Source of the DNA: Leptothoe spongobia TAU-MAC 1115
GTDB taxonomy: Bacteria > Cyanobacteriota > Cyanobacteriia > Phormidesmidales > Phormidesmidaceae
NCBI RefSeq assembly: GCF_018739885.1
Contig: NZ_JADOES010000018.1
Coordinates: 32,617-96,616, forward strand
Direction of reading: 5' to 3'
DNA length: 64,000 bases
The translations under genes were made by a program, and so were the position numbers. The notes beneath the pieces are model-generated. The model did no database searches. It saw only the letters and a program-made list of their open reading frames with translations, and had not been told where the DNA came from. Shown here piece by piece: positions 1-8,950 of the stretch. Each line of letters begins with the position of its first letter. Within the stretch, counting starts at the first letter, position 1.

Positions 1-725
1 TGGTGATTATTACCGCTGGAGCAGCTCAAAAGCCAGGAGAAAGCCGATTGAATCTGGTCGAGCGGAATATTGCTATTTTCAAAAGTATCTTGAGTGATGT
101 GGTCAAGCACTGTCCCAATGCAATTTTGCTAATTGTTAGCAATCCTGTGGACATAATGACTTACGCCACCTTGAAAATCACCGGGTTCCCAAGTTCACGG
201 GTGATTGGTTCCGGAACTGTGTTAGATACGGCCCGGTTTCGATATCAGCTGGCCCAGCGGATGCAGGTTGATCCCCGCAGTGTTCATGCCTACATTATCG
301 GTGAACATGGCGATAGCGAAGTTGCCCTATGGAGCACTGCCAATGTTGGCGGCAGAAAGCTGATTGACCATAGCTGGGAATCCTTAAGCACCTCTGAACA
401 GGACGAACTTGCAAGCATTTTTAATCAGGTAAAAAATGCGGCCTATGAGATTATTCAGCGGAAAGGTTACACTGCCTATGCCATTGGCTTAGTTGTTACT
501 GACATTATTAAGGCCATCATGCGCAGCCAGGAGCGTATTCTAACGGTTAGTAGCCTGGTGAATGGGCCCTACGGCATCCATGATGTCTGTCTGGGATGGC
601 CTACAGTTCTAAATGAGAAAGGAATTCTTAAAACAGTTAACCTGAAACTCAGTAAAGCGGAAGAAGAACAACTATGTCATTCTGCCCAGGTTCTGCAACA
701 GGTTTTCCAACAGCTAAACTTCTAA
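1..725 (+). CDS. ldh: L-lactate dehydrogenase, 5'-truncated by window edge
   Basis: NAD-dependent L-lactate dehydrogenase, which reduces pyruvate to lactate in the cytoplasm and regenerates NAD+. The frame is open to the first base, so the start lies outside the window. About 240 residues are visible, against a usual 310-330, so the N-terminal part of the Rossmann fold with its glycine motif is missing. Visible signatures are ITAGAAQKPGESRL (cofactor and substrate loop), SNPVD, GSGTVLDTARFR with the substrate-binding Arg, and GEHGDSE with the catalytic His. The C-terminal helix is intact. Malate dehydrogenase is the main alternative, but GSGTVLDTARFR and GEHGDSE favour LDH. A lactate permease nearby on the other strand fits lactate metabolism. 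Confidence 0.93.
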   Translation, partial: VIITAGAAQKPGESRLNLVERNIAIFKSILSDVVKHCPNAILLIVSNPVDIMTYATLKITGFPSSRVIGSGTVLDTARFRYQLAQRMQVDPRSVHAYIIGEHGDSEVALWSTANVGGRKLIDHSWESLSTSEQDELASIFNQVKNAAYEIIQRKGYTAYAIGLVVTDIIKAIMRSQERILTVSSLVNGPYGIHDVCLGWPTVLNEKGILKTVNLKLSKAEEEQLCHSAQVLQQVFQQLNF

Positions 726-849
726 AGCTAGCTTGGTGGTACAAAATCTCATCTTCTCAGTAAGAATAAATATGGATACAAAAGATATTGCTGACTTATG
801 TATTATGGCAATAGAAAAACAGTAACTTCTGAGTTTCTAGACAAGCCGT

Positions 850-1269
850 ATGGAATTTATTGAGTATCTAGAGGCAAAGTTAGGTCTGTTTGTTGCAGGT
901 CTAACTTTAGTACTTGAATCTATCGCTGCTTTTTGTGTCCTGATTGGTTTAGTTAAGACTGGACAATTAGCGATCGCACTAAATCGCCATCATTTTCCAC
1001 TCAATCGCCGCCATGCACGGAAGTTTTCTCTCGTGTTGCTCCGGTTACGTTTTGGTATCTGGTTAGCCGTAGCATTAGAATTCCAGCTAGGGGCTGACAT
1101 TGTGGCAACCACGGTTGCCCCCTCCTTTGAGGCCTTGGGTAAGCTGGGGGCAATTGCCGCCATTCGGACCTTCCTCAACCATTTTCTCAACCAAGAATTG
1201 GCCGAAGAGCTTGAAGTACAACGTAAGGTCGAGCATGAGATCTCTGTCAGAGAGTTAGCAGAAGACTAG
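850..1269 (+). CDS. DUF1622 family membrane protein
   Basis: A 139-residue integral membrane protein of the DUF1622 family; function unknown. Family hallmarks are the LRLRFGIWLAVALEFQLGAD block (about residues 65-84), followed by IVATTVAPSFEALGKLGAIAAIRTFLNHFL. I see about three hydrophobic segments (about 10-40, 68-90, 100-118) and a charged, Glu-rich C-terminal tail. It starts 125 bases after the lactate dehydrogenase stop on the same strand, so co-transcription is possible but unproven. A HIP1 octamer lies inside the gene near 971. It could be a small channel or a redox-linked membrane protein, but nothing in the sequence settles that. Confidence 0.85.
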   Translation: MEFIEYLEAKLGLFVAGLTLVLESIAAFCVLIGLVKTGQLAIALNRHHFPLNRRHARKFSLVLLRLRFGIWLAVALEFQLGADIVATTVAPSFEALGKLGAIAAIRTFLNHFLNQELAEELEVQRKVEHEISVRELAED

Positions 1270-1643
1270 AAAGGAATAGAGTAGGTTTTCACATTAACGG
1301 TAAGTAGGTACTCCCAATTAGCTATCAGATATCGAGGCCCCTCCATGGAAATAATTCCATTCTTTCAATTAGGCATAATGGGGTTTCCCAAATTCTGGGG
1401 GGGGGGGAGACCAGACTCAAAGCCCCTAAATTTCGGTTTTGGGGACTTTGACGAGGAAGTCAAATACCTGATCTTCTATTTTATACCAAATCCGAATTCC
1501 TCAACCCCTATTCAAAATGGACAATTCTATAGGGACATCTCCTTGTGGGTGCCCTTCGATATCGGGGGCTATTAGTCAGGATTTCGTATTACAAAGATTA
1601 GGCTACCCCAATTAGTAGTGTTTGTCAGTTCTCTTCGCAAGGC
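1270..1643. other. Intergenic region with no recognised gene
   Basis: 374 bases between convergent genes. A 76-codon open frame (1345-1575) has no recognisable domain and biased, low-complexity composition, so I do not call it. The region holds an uninterrupted run of eleven G (1397-1407) and a short inverted repeat (ATGGAA-ATAA-TTCCAT, 1345-1360). No clear terminator hairpin was found. Confidence 0.5.
1397..1407. repeat. Homopolymeric tract of 11 G
   Basis: Eleven consecutive G residues in non-coding DNA. Such tracts are prone to slippage and to sequencing error. No gene frame depends on it. Confidence 0.9.
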
Positions 1644-3380
1644 TCATAGGAGGCCAGTACTCAATAGCAACGAGGCTCCTCCCCCCAACAACCCGGCAAA
1701 ACAAACATAATAAAGGGTGGGTAAAAACCCTTTTCGAATCAAAATTCCTTCTTGGCCCACCAGCCCCACAGTGGCTTCAGCAGCAACAATGTTGGAAATG
1801 CAGATAATATTCCCAGCTGAGGCACCGACACATTGTAAGGCTAAAACCAGGGCCGTGGAAACATCAGTTTGAGCAGCTACACCAAACTGAAACATTGAAA
1901 ACATCAGATTGCTCACCGTCACACTACCTGCAACAAAAGAGCCAATAGTACCGACCAAAGGGGCAAAAAATGGCCAGACCGCTCCTGCAAGCAAGGCCAT
2001 ACTATCAGCCAGGGTTAGCGGCATGCTCTCCAGCCCAGCCATATTGGCACCAGAATTGATGAAGACTCGGGCGACGAGGACTGCTGCCCCCAGAGCAAGT
2101 GCCGTTTTTCGCAATAAGGGCATCGTCTTTCTGAGCACAACTCCAAGGGATTGAAATGATAAGCCCTGGAGAAAAAAGGTAATCATCACCACCAGGATAA
2201 AGATTGTCGAAGGCAGATAGAGTGGCTGAATTGTTGCAGTAACATTCGTTCCCAGAATATTAGTCCATCGAATGGTCACAGATTGGAGCCAAGCTCGGAA
2301 TGGTAGAAATTCTAGGCGCGACACCATCAGAAAAAAGCCCAGTAGCACATAGGGCAGCCAGGCTTTTTGGGGAGACAGGGGTTGGACTTGGGGAAGAATA
2401 GATCGAGAATTGATAGATAACTCGTTAGCCGGAACAATGGTCGGAACAACGGGGCTAAAATCCCCCCTTGAGCCAAGTTCCCCTTCAGGAAAATCCCAGG
2501 GATGTTCTGGCATCAAAAAACCAGAATGAGTAGCCGTAACCACCAGGCTCAAACCCACTAAACCACCAATAAGCGATGGGAACTCGGGGCCAATTAAAAG
2601 TGCAGTCAGCGTATAAGGGATGGTGAAGGCCAGTCCAGCAAAGAGGGCAAACTTCCAGATAGAAAGACCCTGTCGAAGACGCCGAACAACAGACTGACGG
2701 CGATCCCCAAATCCTAATGACAACACTCCCACGAGTACTAGGGGTAAGAAAGTTCCAATAATACCGTGAAAGACTCCAGCCCAGCGCCCAACCAAGGCCA
2801 AATAATCAGGTTGTGTCAGTCCCAGAGTCACCAGTTGCGCCTGAACGGACGGAACCCCATCCAGACCAGCATCAATGCCGATCATAATCGGTGTGCCAAC
2901 TGCACCAAAGGTGGACGGGGTACTTTGGATAATCAGCGCTGAAATGACCGCTGCCATCGCCGGAAAACCAATTGCCACCAGCAATGGTACCGTAATCACA
3001 GCTGGAGTCCCAAAGCCCGACGCACCCTCGATAAAGCTACCAAACAACCAAGCGATGATAATGACCTGGACTCGACGATCCCGCGATATTCCGAGTAGAC
3101 TTTGGCGGATGGTGGCCAGTGCTCCAGAGACTTGCAATGTATTCAGCAATAGCACTGCCCCAAAAATGATGTAAAGAATTTCAGTCGCTGCAAACAATCC
3201 TTGAATACTGGAAGCCGCAACTTCTACAAAGGGAACGCGCCAAATCAAGAGGGCACTGGCAATTGTAACAAAATAGGCCAATGGCATGACCTGGCTGGCA
3301 GGGCGACGAGTAATGACCAGTAAGACAAAGATCGTTGCGATCGGTAACAAGGCCACTAGGGAATACAAGGGGCTAACCAT
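1644..3380 (-). CDS. lldP: L-lactate permease, LctP/LldP family
   Basis: Inner-membrane lactate transporter of the LctP family, 578 residues, close to the usual 530-590. The family signature [21 protein letters not shown] is at about residues 112-132, followed by [13 protein letters not shown]. Many hydrophobic segments (at least 12) run through the protein, with a hydrophilic loop at about residues 285-335. The C-terminal block [21 protein letters not shown] is typical of the family and ends in the usual membrane segment. It lies downstream of phosphofructokinase on the same strand, separated by a remnant region, and opposite a lactate dehydrogenase gene, so the pair could couple lactate production to export or uptake. 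Glycolate is an alternative substrate known for this family. Confidence 0.93.
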   Translation of the reverse strand: MVSPLYSLVALLPIATIFVLLVITRRPASQVMPLAYFVTIASALLIWRVPFVEVAASSIQGLFAATEILYIIFGAVLLLNTLQVSGALATIRQSLLGISRDRRVQVIIIAWLFGSFIEGASGFGTPAVITVPLLVAIGFPAMAAVISALIIQSTPSTFGAVGTPIMIGIDAGLDGVPSVQAQLVTLGLTQPDYLALVGRWAGVFHGIIGTFLPLVLVGVLSLGFGDRRQSVVRRLRQGLSIWKFALFAGLAFTIPYTLTALLIGPEFPSLIGGLVGLSLVVTATHSGFLMPEHPWDFPEGELGSRGDFSPVVPTIVPANELSINSRSILPQVQPLSPQKAWLPYVLLGFFLMVSRLEFLPFRAWLQSVTIRWTNILGTNVTATIQPLYLPSTIFILVVMITFFLQGLSFQSLGVVLRKTMPLLRKTALALGAAVLVARVFINSGANMAGLESMPLTLADSMALLAGAVWPFFAPLVGTIGSFVAGSVTVSNLMFSMFQFGVAAQTDVSTALVLALQCVGASAGNIICISNIVAAEATVGLVGQEGILIRKGFLPTLYYVCFAGLLGGGASLLLSTGLL

Positions 3381-3431
3381 TAATTATAAATCCGTTGCGA
3401 TAACCACATATAAGGCATCATAAACATGAAA

Positions 3432-3617
3432 TCAGTAAGACTGCGACGAAGGTTCAGCAATAGCTTTGGACCATTGGGCCACTGCCACATTGTCCAAGGC
3501 ACCCCGTTGTCTCCACACTGCTATCAGTTGTTCTTCCATTGTCAGCCAATCATCATGGCTTGCACTAAATAGTTCCAGCAAACACTACCTATTTCGGTAT
3601 TCATCAACATACTTCAT
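3432..3617 (-). pseudogene. hypD-like 5' remnant with in-frame stop
   Basis: The ATG at 3617 overlaps the phosphofructokinase stop (TGATG). The frame reads MKYVDEYRNR and then a TAG at 3585-3587. MKYVDEYR is the hallmark start of the hydrogenase maturation protein HypD. After the stop the same frame stays open for 50 more codons to 3432 and reads like a real protein (contains HDDWLTMEEQLIAVWRQRG), but I cannot assign that part. I infer a deletion remnant of a hyp gene. The alternative is a small unknown gene broken by one nonsense codon. Confidence 0.45.
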
Positions 3618-4906
3618 CAGCTATTACCAGTACGAGACAACACAAACAGCTTTGGCATAGCTACAGTCTCACCCAGATAAATGCCTAAATTCTGAGCAAT
3701 ATAGCGGTTCTCATTCGCACTGAATACACTCGGTTTTGAGGTTTCAGGGGTTGGCACTATCAAGGTGTGTTCAAAACAAGCCGGAACCGCTATATGTACC
3801 CAGGGACTATCTGGTGACACAGGTCTAGGACAACAATGAGCCTGATGACGCTGTTTAATTAAGGGAATGACCTGATCTAAAGGTTTACTGTCTGCCCTTC
3901 CCTGGGACCAGATTACTAGCTGCTGATACTGTTCGGCTGCAATTAACTCCACCGCCTTGCACCCAAAGGCTGTTGCAATCAGACAATCCATCGAAGACGG
4001 CGTACTACTGCGTTGAATATGTCCCAGTGTGGTCGCTCGGGTTTCAATGGTCCGTAAATAACCAAAGTCTGGTTCGTTTGTTTCACAGAGTCGTTTCCCA
4101 TGGATTTGGATCTGTTGGGCTAAGGTGTCGCCAATATATTTCTCCTTGACACCATTTTGATTATGAACACCTTCCGCCATCACCACCAGGGCAAACTGCC
4201 GCTTGGTCTGGCGTAACTGTACAATTTTTTGGCAAATGCCATTGAGGATATTGTCATTAATCTGCGGTGTCTGCTCTGGAACCAGAATGACATCCGCCCC
4301 TCCTGCAATCCCCGCCCGCAATGCCAGATGTCCGGCATCTCGCCCCATCACCTGAACAACCATAATGCGATCATGGCTAGCTGCTGTAAAGGTGAGATCG
4401 TACAGAGCACGGGTCACCGTATCAACAGCGGTATCAAACCCTAGAGATTGTTCAGTAAAGGGCACATCGTTATCAATGGTTTTGGGAATCGCAATCCAAT
4501 TCCAATTACCCTGCTTTGCCAGATCAGAAATAATATCCAGACTCCCGTCCCCTCCTAGGGCGATTAAGGCATCTAGCTCAAGCAAACGATACCCGTCTAA
4601 AATCTCACGGGCAATATGGGGATCGCTGGGATTGCCTTTATTTAAAGCACCGAGAATACTGCCGCTAAGAAATTGGAGAATATCGACACCGTGAAGCAGC
4701 CCTGGAATATCAAATCCGTGGTCTCGCAGCTGAAAATCTTCAACGTTACAGTTTCCTTGCTTTAGATTGATCAGACCCTGGGTACCGTAAGGAATACCAT
4801 AAACTCGCCAGCCTCGTCCAGTTGCACATCTAACGACTGCTCGAATGACAGCATTGAGCCCAGGACAGTCACCACCACTTGTGAGAATACCAATCTTTTT
4901 AGTCAC
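3617..4906 (-). CDS. pfkA: 6-phosphofructokinase
   Basis: Phosphorylates fructose 6-phosphate to fructose 1,6-bisphosphate in glycolysis. It is 429 residues, longer than the 320-residue bacterial PfkA and nearer the group III enzymes. Motifs are TSGGDCPGLN (about 9-18), GGDGS with Gly121, PKTIDND with Lys142 and the catalytic Asp, and VMGRDAGHLA. By family knowledge, Gly at the first position indicates ATP use, while Lys in PKTIDND is shared with PPi enzymes; the Gly/Lys pair occurs in ATP-dependent group III enzymes. It follows the broken dihydroorotate-dehydrogenase-like fragment by 31 bases and overlaps the hypD-like start, so it sits in the middle of a degraded operon but looks intact. 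Confidence 0.93.
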   Translation of the reverse strand: MTKKIGILTSGGDCPGLNAVIRAVVRCATGRGWRVYGIPYGTQGLINLKQGNCNVEDFQLRDHGFDIPGLLHGVDILQFLSGSILGALNKGNPSDPHIAREILDGYRLLELDALIALGGDGSLDIISDLAKQGNWNWIAIPKTIDNDVPFTEQSLGFDTAVDTVTRALYDLTFTAASHDRIMVVQVMGRDAGHLALRAGIAGGADVILVPEQTPQINDNILNGICQKIVQLRQTKRQFALVVMAEGVHNQNGVKEKYIGDTLAQQIQIHGKRLCETNEPDFGYLRTIETRATTLGHIQRSSTPSSMDCLIATAFGCKAVELIAAEQYQQLVIWSQGRADSKPLDQVIPLIKQRHQAHCCPRPVSPDSPWVHIAVPACFEHTLIVPTPETSKPSVFSANENRYIAQNLGIYLGETVAMPKLFVLSRTGNS

Positions 4907-4937
4907 GGTTCAAACGAATATCAAAGAACAACATGAA

Positions 4938-5174
4938 TCAGGGGGCCAGATGAATGGAGGGTGACTGAGGCCGATAGGTCTGGAGCGATTTAATATACTG
5001 CGCCCGCTCAAAGGCACTGGGGTCGGGGCAATTTATCTGGCTCATGCTACCCTTCAGCTGACTAAGAGAAACATACTCATGGTCCTGTAACCATCTATGT
5101 AGATCTTGCTCAACAGTACGCAGATGGTCAATGCCATGACGCAACAGGGCACTCACCATCATCGTGACATCAGC
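4938..5174 (-). pseudogene. 3' remnant of a dihydroorotate-dehydrogenase-like gene
   Basis: Only the last about 75-80 residues remain. The text MMVSALLRHGIDHL, HEYVSLSQLKGSMSQ and CPDPSAFERAQYIKSL matches the C-terminus of the dihydroorotate-dehydrogenase-like proteins often encoded beside nifJ. Reading upstream of the ATG at 5162 in the same frame gives A-D-V-T before a stop at 5175-5177, and that is still family sequence (ADVTMM). Homology therefore starts abruptly inside the gene and not at a real start codon. The upstream neighbour is the cut end of nifJ in another frame. I infer one deletion that joined nifJ to this gene. The flavin-binding core is absent, so no enzyme activity is expected. 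Confidence 0.75.
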
Positions 5175-6871
5175 TTACTGAGAACTGTTTTTACAAAAGG
5201 AGGGGCTGCCTCTGCCACAGGAGATTTTAAGGAAGGAATCTTGCTCACCGGCACTTTGTCTGGCAGAGGAATCTTAAACAGATTTTGCAGCGTTTGATCC
5301 ACAGCCTCCAGGTTCATCAATACGACTTTGTCACCTTTTTTGGCATAGGTTTTAGAAATAGAGGCCCGAATGGCGGCAATCACCTCTGATGGCGGCAAGA
5401 TCTTGGATAGGGCAAAGAAACAAGTTTGCATCACCGTATTGATTCGCCCTCCCAGACCAACGGACCGAGCTACTTCATAGGCGTTAATGACATATACCTC
5501 AAGGTGTTTCTGCAGAATCTGAGACTGAATTCGTTCGGGTAGCTTATCCCACACTTGCCCTAGGGTGTAAGGAGAATTTAACAACAACGTAGCGCCTGGC
5601 ATAGCAGGCCCTAAAATATCGAGCTGGTCTAAGAGCATCCATTGGTGGCAGGCGATAAAATTAGCCTGGGCAATCAAATAAGGGGCATGGATCGCATCTG
5701 GACCAAAGCGTAGGTGGGAAATGGTAACTGAACCCGATTTTTTCGAATCGTAGACAAAGTAGCCTTGGGCATGATTATCGGTAGTCTTACCAATTATCTT
5801 GATAGTATTTTTATTAGCGCCTACGGTACCATCTGAACCTAGACCGTAGAACACTGCACGGATAGTCTGCTCCGGCTCGATAGAGAATATCGCATCATAG
5901 GCCAAACTGGTATGGGTAACATCATCGTCAATGCCAATGGTAAAGTGATTTTTCGGCTCTTTTTGATTATGCTGAAATCCATCTAAGAGAAGATTATCAA
6001 AAACGGCTTTGACCATGGCTGGAGTAAATTCTTTAGACGAGAGTCCATAACGTCCACCCACAATCATTGGTAACTGATTGTCTAATGTGGTGAAATGTGA
6101 TTCCACCAGGGCTGAGAGTACGTCTAAATAAAGGGGTTCACCCGCGCCTCCTGGTTCCTTAGTGCGATCTAATATAGAAATCGCCTTAACGGTTTTGGAA
6201 AGGCTTGCCGCAAACCTACGGGCATCAAAGGGACGGTAGAGTCGGACTTTGACCACACCGACATTTTCTCCCACCTCATTGAGGGTATCCACGGTCGATT
6301 GAGCTGTTTCACAGCCAGATCCCAGTAACACTATCACTCGTTCGGCATTGGGATCGCCATAATATTGAAGTTGAGTAATTAGTTCGTTATCAATCAGAGA
6401 GTTTAAACTCTCGTCGGCAAGGAGTTCTATCTTTTGAACCTCGTGGGAGGTGCGAAAACCATCGAAAAAGTGAATAAAGGGAACACGACTAGCGAGGGAG
6501 GCAATTGTTGCGATCGCAGCCATATCCTGAGCCTCTTGCACCGAAGCCGAGCACAGCATGCCAAACCCGGTACTGCGAACCGCCATCACATCACTATGAT
6601 CCCCAAAAATAGACAGCGCCTGGGTCGCTACCGAACCATGAACCGCCCCTGCTACACCACCTTCACTTTGCATTTCCACAATGGCAGGCACCGTCCCCCA
6701 AAGATTAGGCTTGTTGCTAGCCGCCCAGGCATCCGCCCATTCCCCCATGGGTGACGCGGGTGTAATTGGGTAAATTGCAATCACTTCATTGAGGGCATAG
6801 GCCACCCGTGCGACTGCTTCATTGCCATCTAAGGTAGCAAATCGAGTTTGAACAGATACAGAGGTTTGCAT
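5159..6871 (-). pseudogene. nifJ: Pyruvate:ferredoxin (flavodoxin) oxidoreductase, deleted copy
   Basis: The N-terminal half of NifJ, which converts pyruvate and CoA to acetyl-CoA and reduced ferredoxin or flavodoxin. Family text includes YPITPASPMGEWAD, FGDHSDVMAVRSTGF, FIHFFDGFRTSHE and INTVMQTCFFALS. Normal length is about 1190 residues; this frame stops at about 570, after the APPFV linker, so the ferredoxin-type [4Fe-4S] domain and the C-terminal thiamine-diphosphate domain are missing. A second, in-frame deletion lies at residues 83/84 (position 6634/6635): AGAVHG joins directly to SVATQALSIFGDHSD, where NifJ normally has about 40 more residues. The ATG at 6869-6871 is preferred to the TTG four codons upstream. 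No activity as PFOR is expected. Confidence 0.85.
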
Positions 6872-7166
6872 GATTGTTCTCAACGTTGTGTTAGCTGTCC
6901 CAGCAAGATATGAACACCGTACCTACAGTATTCAGACTAAGGACATAATTTGAGGAACTTGTGAAGAGCAATTGTGGACTTAGAGAGTGCGATCACGTTG
7001 GGATAGTTGAGTGCAATTTTTCATGTCCAGCTATCCGACTTCTGAATGCGATCATGTCTAGCCAACGGTAGGATGAATGCGAGCAAACTGATATGAGTGA
7101 GCTCGCTCATTACGTGGCAAAATAGTGCCGCATTCTGTAAATACCTGACCCATATTCCGCAATACC

Positions 7167-7955
7167 ATGACAGTATTTGGTGGCATTCTAGTAATCATTG
7201 GTATCATCCTATTTTTTGTATGGCGTAGCCAACGTAATCGCCTTGCCAGTATTCGCTCGGCCAGGCTTTCTACGGTTGCTGACATCCAGCAAATAGCTAA
7301 TGCCGTTGCTCAGGAGATTGGCCCCGGTAGCTGGCAGGAGTATGTCAAGCTCCAAGGCAAGGTGCAATGTAATCAGCCTTTGCTATCTCAAATCCAGCAG
7401 ACTGAATGCGTCCACTACCAAACCACGGTCGTTCGGGAATATGAGGAAGTGACGACTCAGCGTGATGATCAAGGCAATACAACTCAAGAAACACAACGCA
7501 AGTCTGAAACCGTTGCCAGCAATACCCAGTCTATTCCTTTTCAACTACTAGATTCAACCGGTCAAATTACAGTTGACCCCAGTGGCGCAGATATTGAAAC
7601 TGTGCAAATTCTAGAGGAATTTCAACCTGATACTCAACAATCTGGCAGCAGGCTGAGCTATGGCAACTTCTCTTTAAACCTCAATACTCCTAATGTGGGG
7701 CGCACCATCGGTTATCGCTATAAGGAATCAATTCTTCCCATCGATCGGGATGTTTTAGTCTTAGGGATGGCGACCGATACCACCCAAGAACTGAGCATCC
7801 GAAAACCATCGGATCCTGCTCAAAAATTTATTCTTTCTTTGAAAATTGAAGAAGAGTTAGCCAGGGCAGCATCAAGGGGCACAAAACAAGCATTCTATGG
7901 CATGGTTATTTGCTTGATAGCAGGTGTGATCCTAATACTCGTTGGATTGATTTGA
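7167..7955 (+). CDS. GIDE-domain membrane protein
   Basis: A 262-residue protein with a membrane segment at each end (about residues 3-20 and 243-262). The region between resembles the GIDE domain of the MUL1/E3 ubiquitin ligase family: a conserved start (VKLQGKVQCNQPLLSQIQQTECVHYQTTVVRE is split across about 65-95), then KESILPIDRDVLVLGMA and a second membrane helix. There is no RING domain, so it is not a ubiquitin ligase; bacterial GIDE proteins have no established role. A polar Gln/Thr-rich loop lies at about 95-115. The ATG at 7167 places the first membrane helix at the N-terminus. Neighbours give no functional hint. Confidence 0.75.
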   Translation: MTVFGGILVIIGIILFFVWRSQRNRLASIRSARLSTVADIQQIANAVAQEIGPGSWQEYVKLQGKVQCNQPLLSQIQQTECVHYQTTVVREYEEVTTQRDDQGNTTQETQRKSETVASNTQSIPFQLLDSTGQITVDPSGADIETVQILEEFQPDTQQSGSRLSYGNFSLNLNTPNVGRTIGYRYKESILPIDRDVLVLGMATDTTQELSIRKPSDPAQKFILSLKIEEELARAASRGTKQAFYGMVICLIAGVILILVGLI

Positions 7956-8145
7956 TTGCACAGCCGTTGTTCTTCAACATGTTTTTATAAGTCACTTAGC
8001 ACCTGTCTCAACGAGGAACTTATGAGGGGCTCAATAGCTCATGCATTCCTCACGTTTAATGTCTACTCTATAAGTACGTCTGGGGGCAAAACATCAGATC
8101 ATATCGGACAACGATATCATTCTCACTTAAGCAATCAGCTATAGG

Positions 8146-8153
8146 AAAGGAGG
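8146..8153 (+). promoter_or_regulatory. Ribosome binding site deciding the psb28 start
   Basis: AAAGGAGG, 7 bases upstream of the ATG at 8161. The ATG at 8155 would be too close to be used with it. Confidence 0.75.
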
Positions 8154-8160
8154 AATGACA

Positions 8161-8538
8161 ATGAGTGATCAAATACCCAGTGTGCAAATCTTCAAAGATA
8201 TTCCTGAAGAAATCAGCGGCGTCAGCCTCAGACGAGATCCATCGACAGGAATCCATATTGCAGTGATACGCTTTGAAGCCTTAGCGTCTATAGAACATTT
8301 CTTGAGCTTTAGAAAAAGTTCAAGAAATGCGCTACACCTGATCGACACAGAGGGCGAAATCTTGATCATGCCCTCTGGCGTCAAGATGTTCTATGGAGAC
8401 ATAGAAGGAGAAGATCTCAAAGGCGTTGAATGCAAAATCGAAATCGATCAAGATGATCATTGGGAACGGTTCATTCGATTTATGCATCGCTATGCAGAAG
8501 CTAATGGGCTCGACTATAACGAAACTGAGTCGGAGTGA
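8161..8538 (+). CDS. psb28: Photosystem II assembly protein Psb28-like
   Basis: A Psb28-family protein of about 125 residues, close to the family size of 110-125. Psb28 binds the cytoplasmic side of photosystem II assembly intermediates. Family features are the start SVQIFKDIPEEISGVSLRRD, LIDTEGEILIMPSGVKMFYGD in the middle and the C-terminal HWERFIRFMHRYAEANGLDY, which matches the WDRFMRFMERYAEENGL type of end. The RBS AAAGGAGG (8146-8153) lies 7 bases before the ATG at 8161 but only 1 base before the ATG at 8155, so 8161 is the better start. The divergent middle suggests a second-copy form (Psb28-2 type). No other photosystem genes are in the window. Confidence 0.85.
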   Translation: MSDQIPSVQIFKDIPEEISGVSLRRDPSTGIHIAVIRFEALASIEHFLSFRKSSRNALHLIDTEGEILIMPSGVKMFYGDIEGEDLKGVECKIEIDQDDHWERFIRFMHRYAEANGLDYNETESE

Positions 8539-8571
8539 ATCATAACGTACATCTACTGACGCTGAAAGAAA

Positions 8572-8937
8572 TCATTTGAGTCCCGCCTGAGCTTTGCCAG
8601 TGAGTTTCATATTTTGAAATGTGGCAATGATCTTAGAACCGTCAGGGTTAAGCCATTCGTAAGTAATTAAAATCTCATCATTCGGTAAATTTTGCGTTTT
8701 GATCTCCGCACCAAAACCAAGCATATGCTCTACCGCCAGTAGATGCATACCAGGGGTCAACTGCTCGTATTGAGCCCACGTAACAACAGCATATTCCTGA
8801 GATAGAATCTGATGCACAACGCTAATGTGGAGAGCAACCAAACCAAACTCTGCCACCATAGGATGTAACCGCGATGGCTGTGGTGGCAACAGTAGCCTAG
8901 GGATAACGAATAGCAGCACCCCCAACAGCAAAGCCAT
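8572..8937 (-). CDS. DUF3862-like (SmpA/OmlA-fold type) membrane-anchored protein
   Basis: A small protein with an N-terminal hydrophobic helix (MALLLGVLLFVIPRLLL) followed by a domain ending WLNPDGSKIIATFQNMKL-TGKAQAGLK. The pattern YEQLTPGM, then LGFGAEI, then an aromatic-rich NPDGS-ATFQNxKL-KAQ end resembles the DUF3862 proteins of cyanobacteria and firmicutes. The frame is open upstream to a TTG at 9021, but that extension is covered by one copy of a non-coding direct repeat (8951-9080), so I choose the ATG at 8937. Function unknown. It converges with the psb28-like gene. Confidence 0.6.
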   Translation of the reverse strand: MALLLGVLLFVIPRLLLPPQPSRLHPMVAEFGLVALHISVVHQILSQEYAVVTWAQYEQLTPGMHLLAVEHMLGFGAEIKTQNLPNDEILITYEWLNPDGSKIIATFQNMKLTGKAQAGLK

Positions 8938-8950
8938 GTCTATTAATGGT

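Noticed and set aside
1345..1575. 76-codon open frame between DUF1622 and lactate permease genes
   Set aside because: No recognisable domain, it spans the G tract, and composition is low-complexity; the start has no RBS.
5159..6871. Short NifJ as a functional separate subunit
   Set aside because: The internal loss of about 40 residues in domain I and the abrupt join to another gene's remnant fit decay better than a split enzyme; no gene for the missing half is in the window.
7956..8144. 62-codon open frame right after the GIDE gene
   Set aside because: No start signal or domain; it only bridges to the Psb28-like gene.
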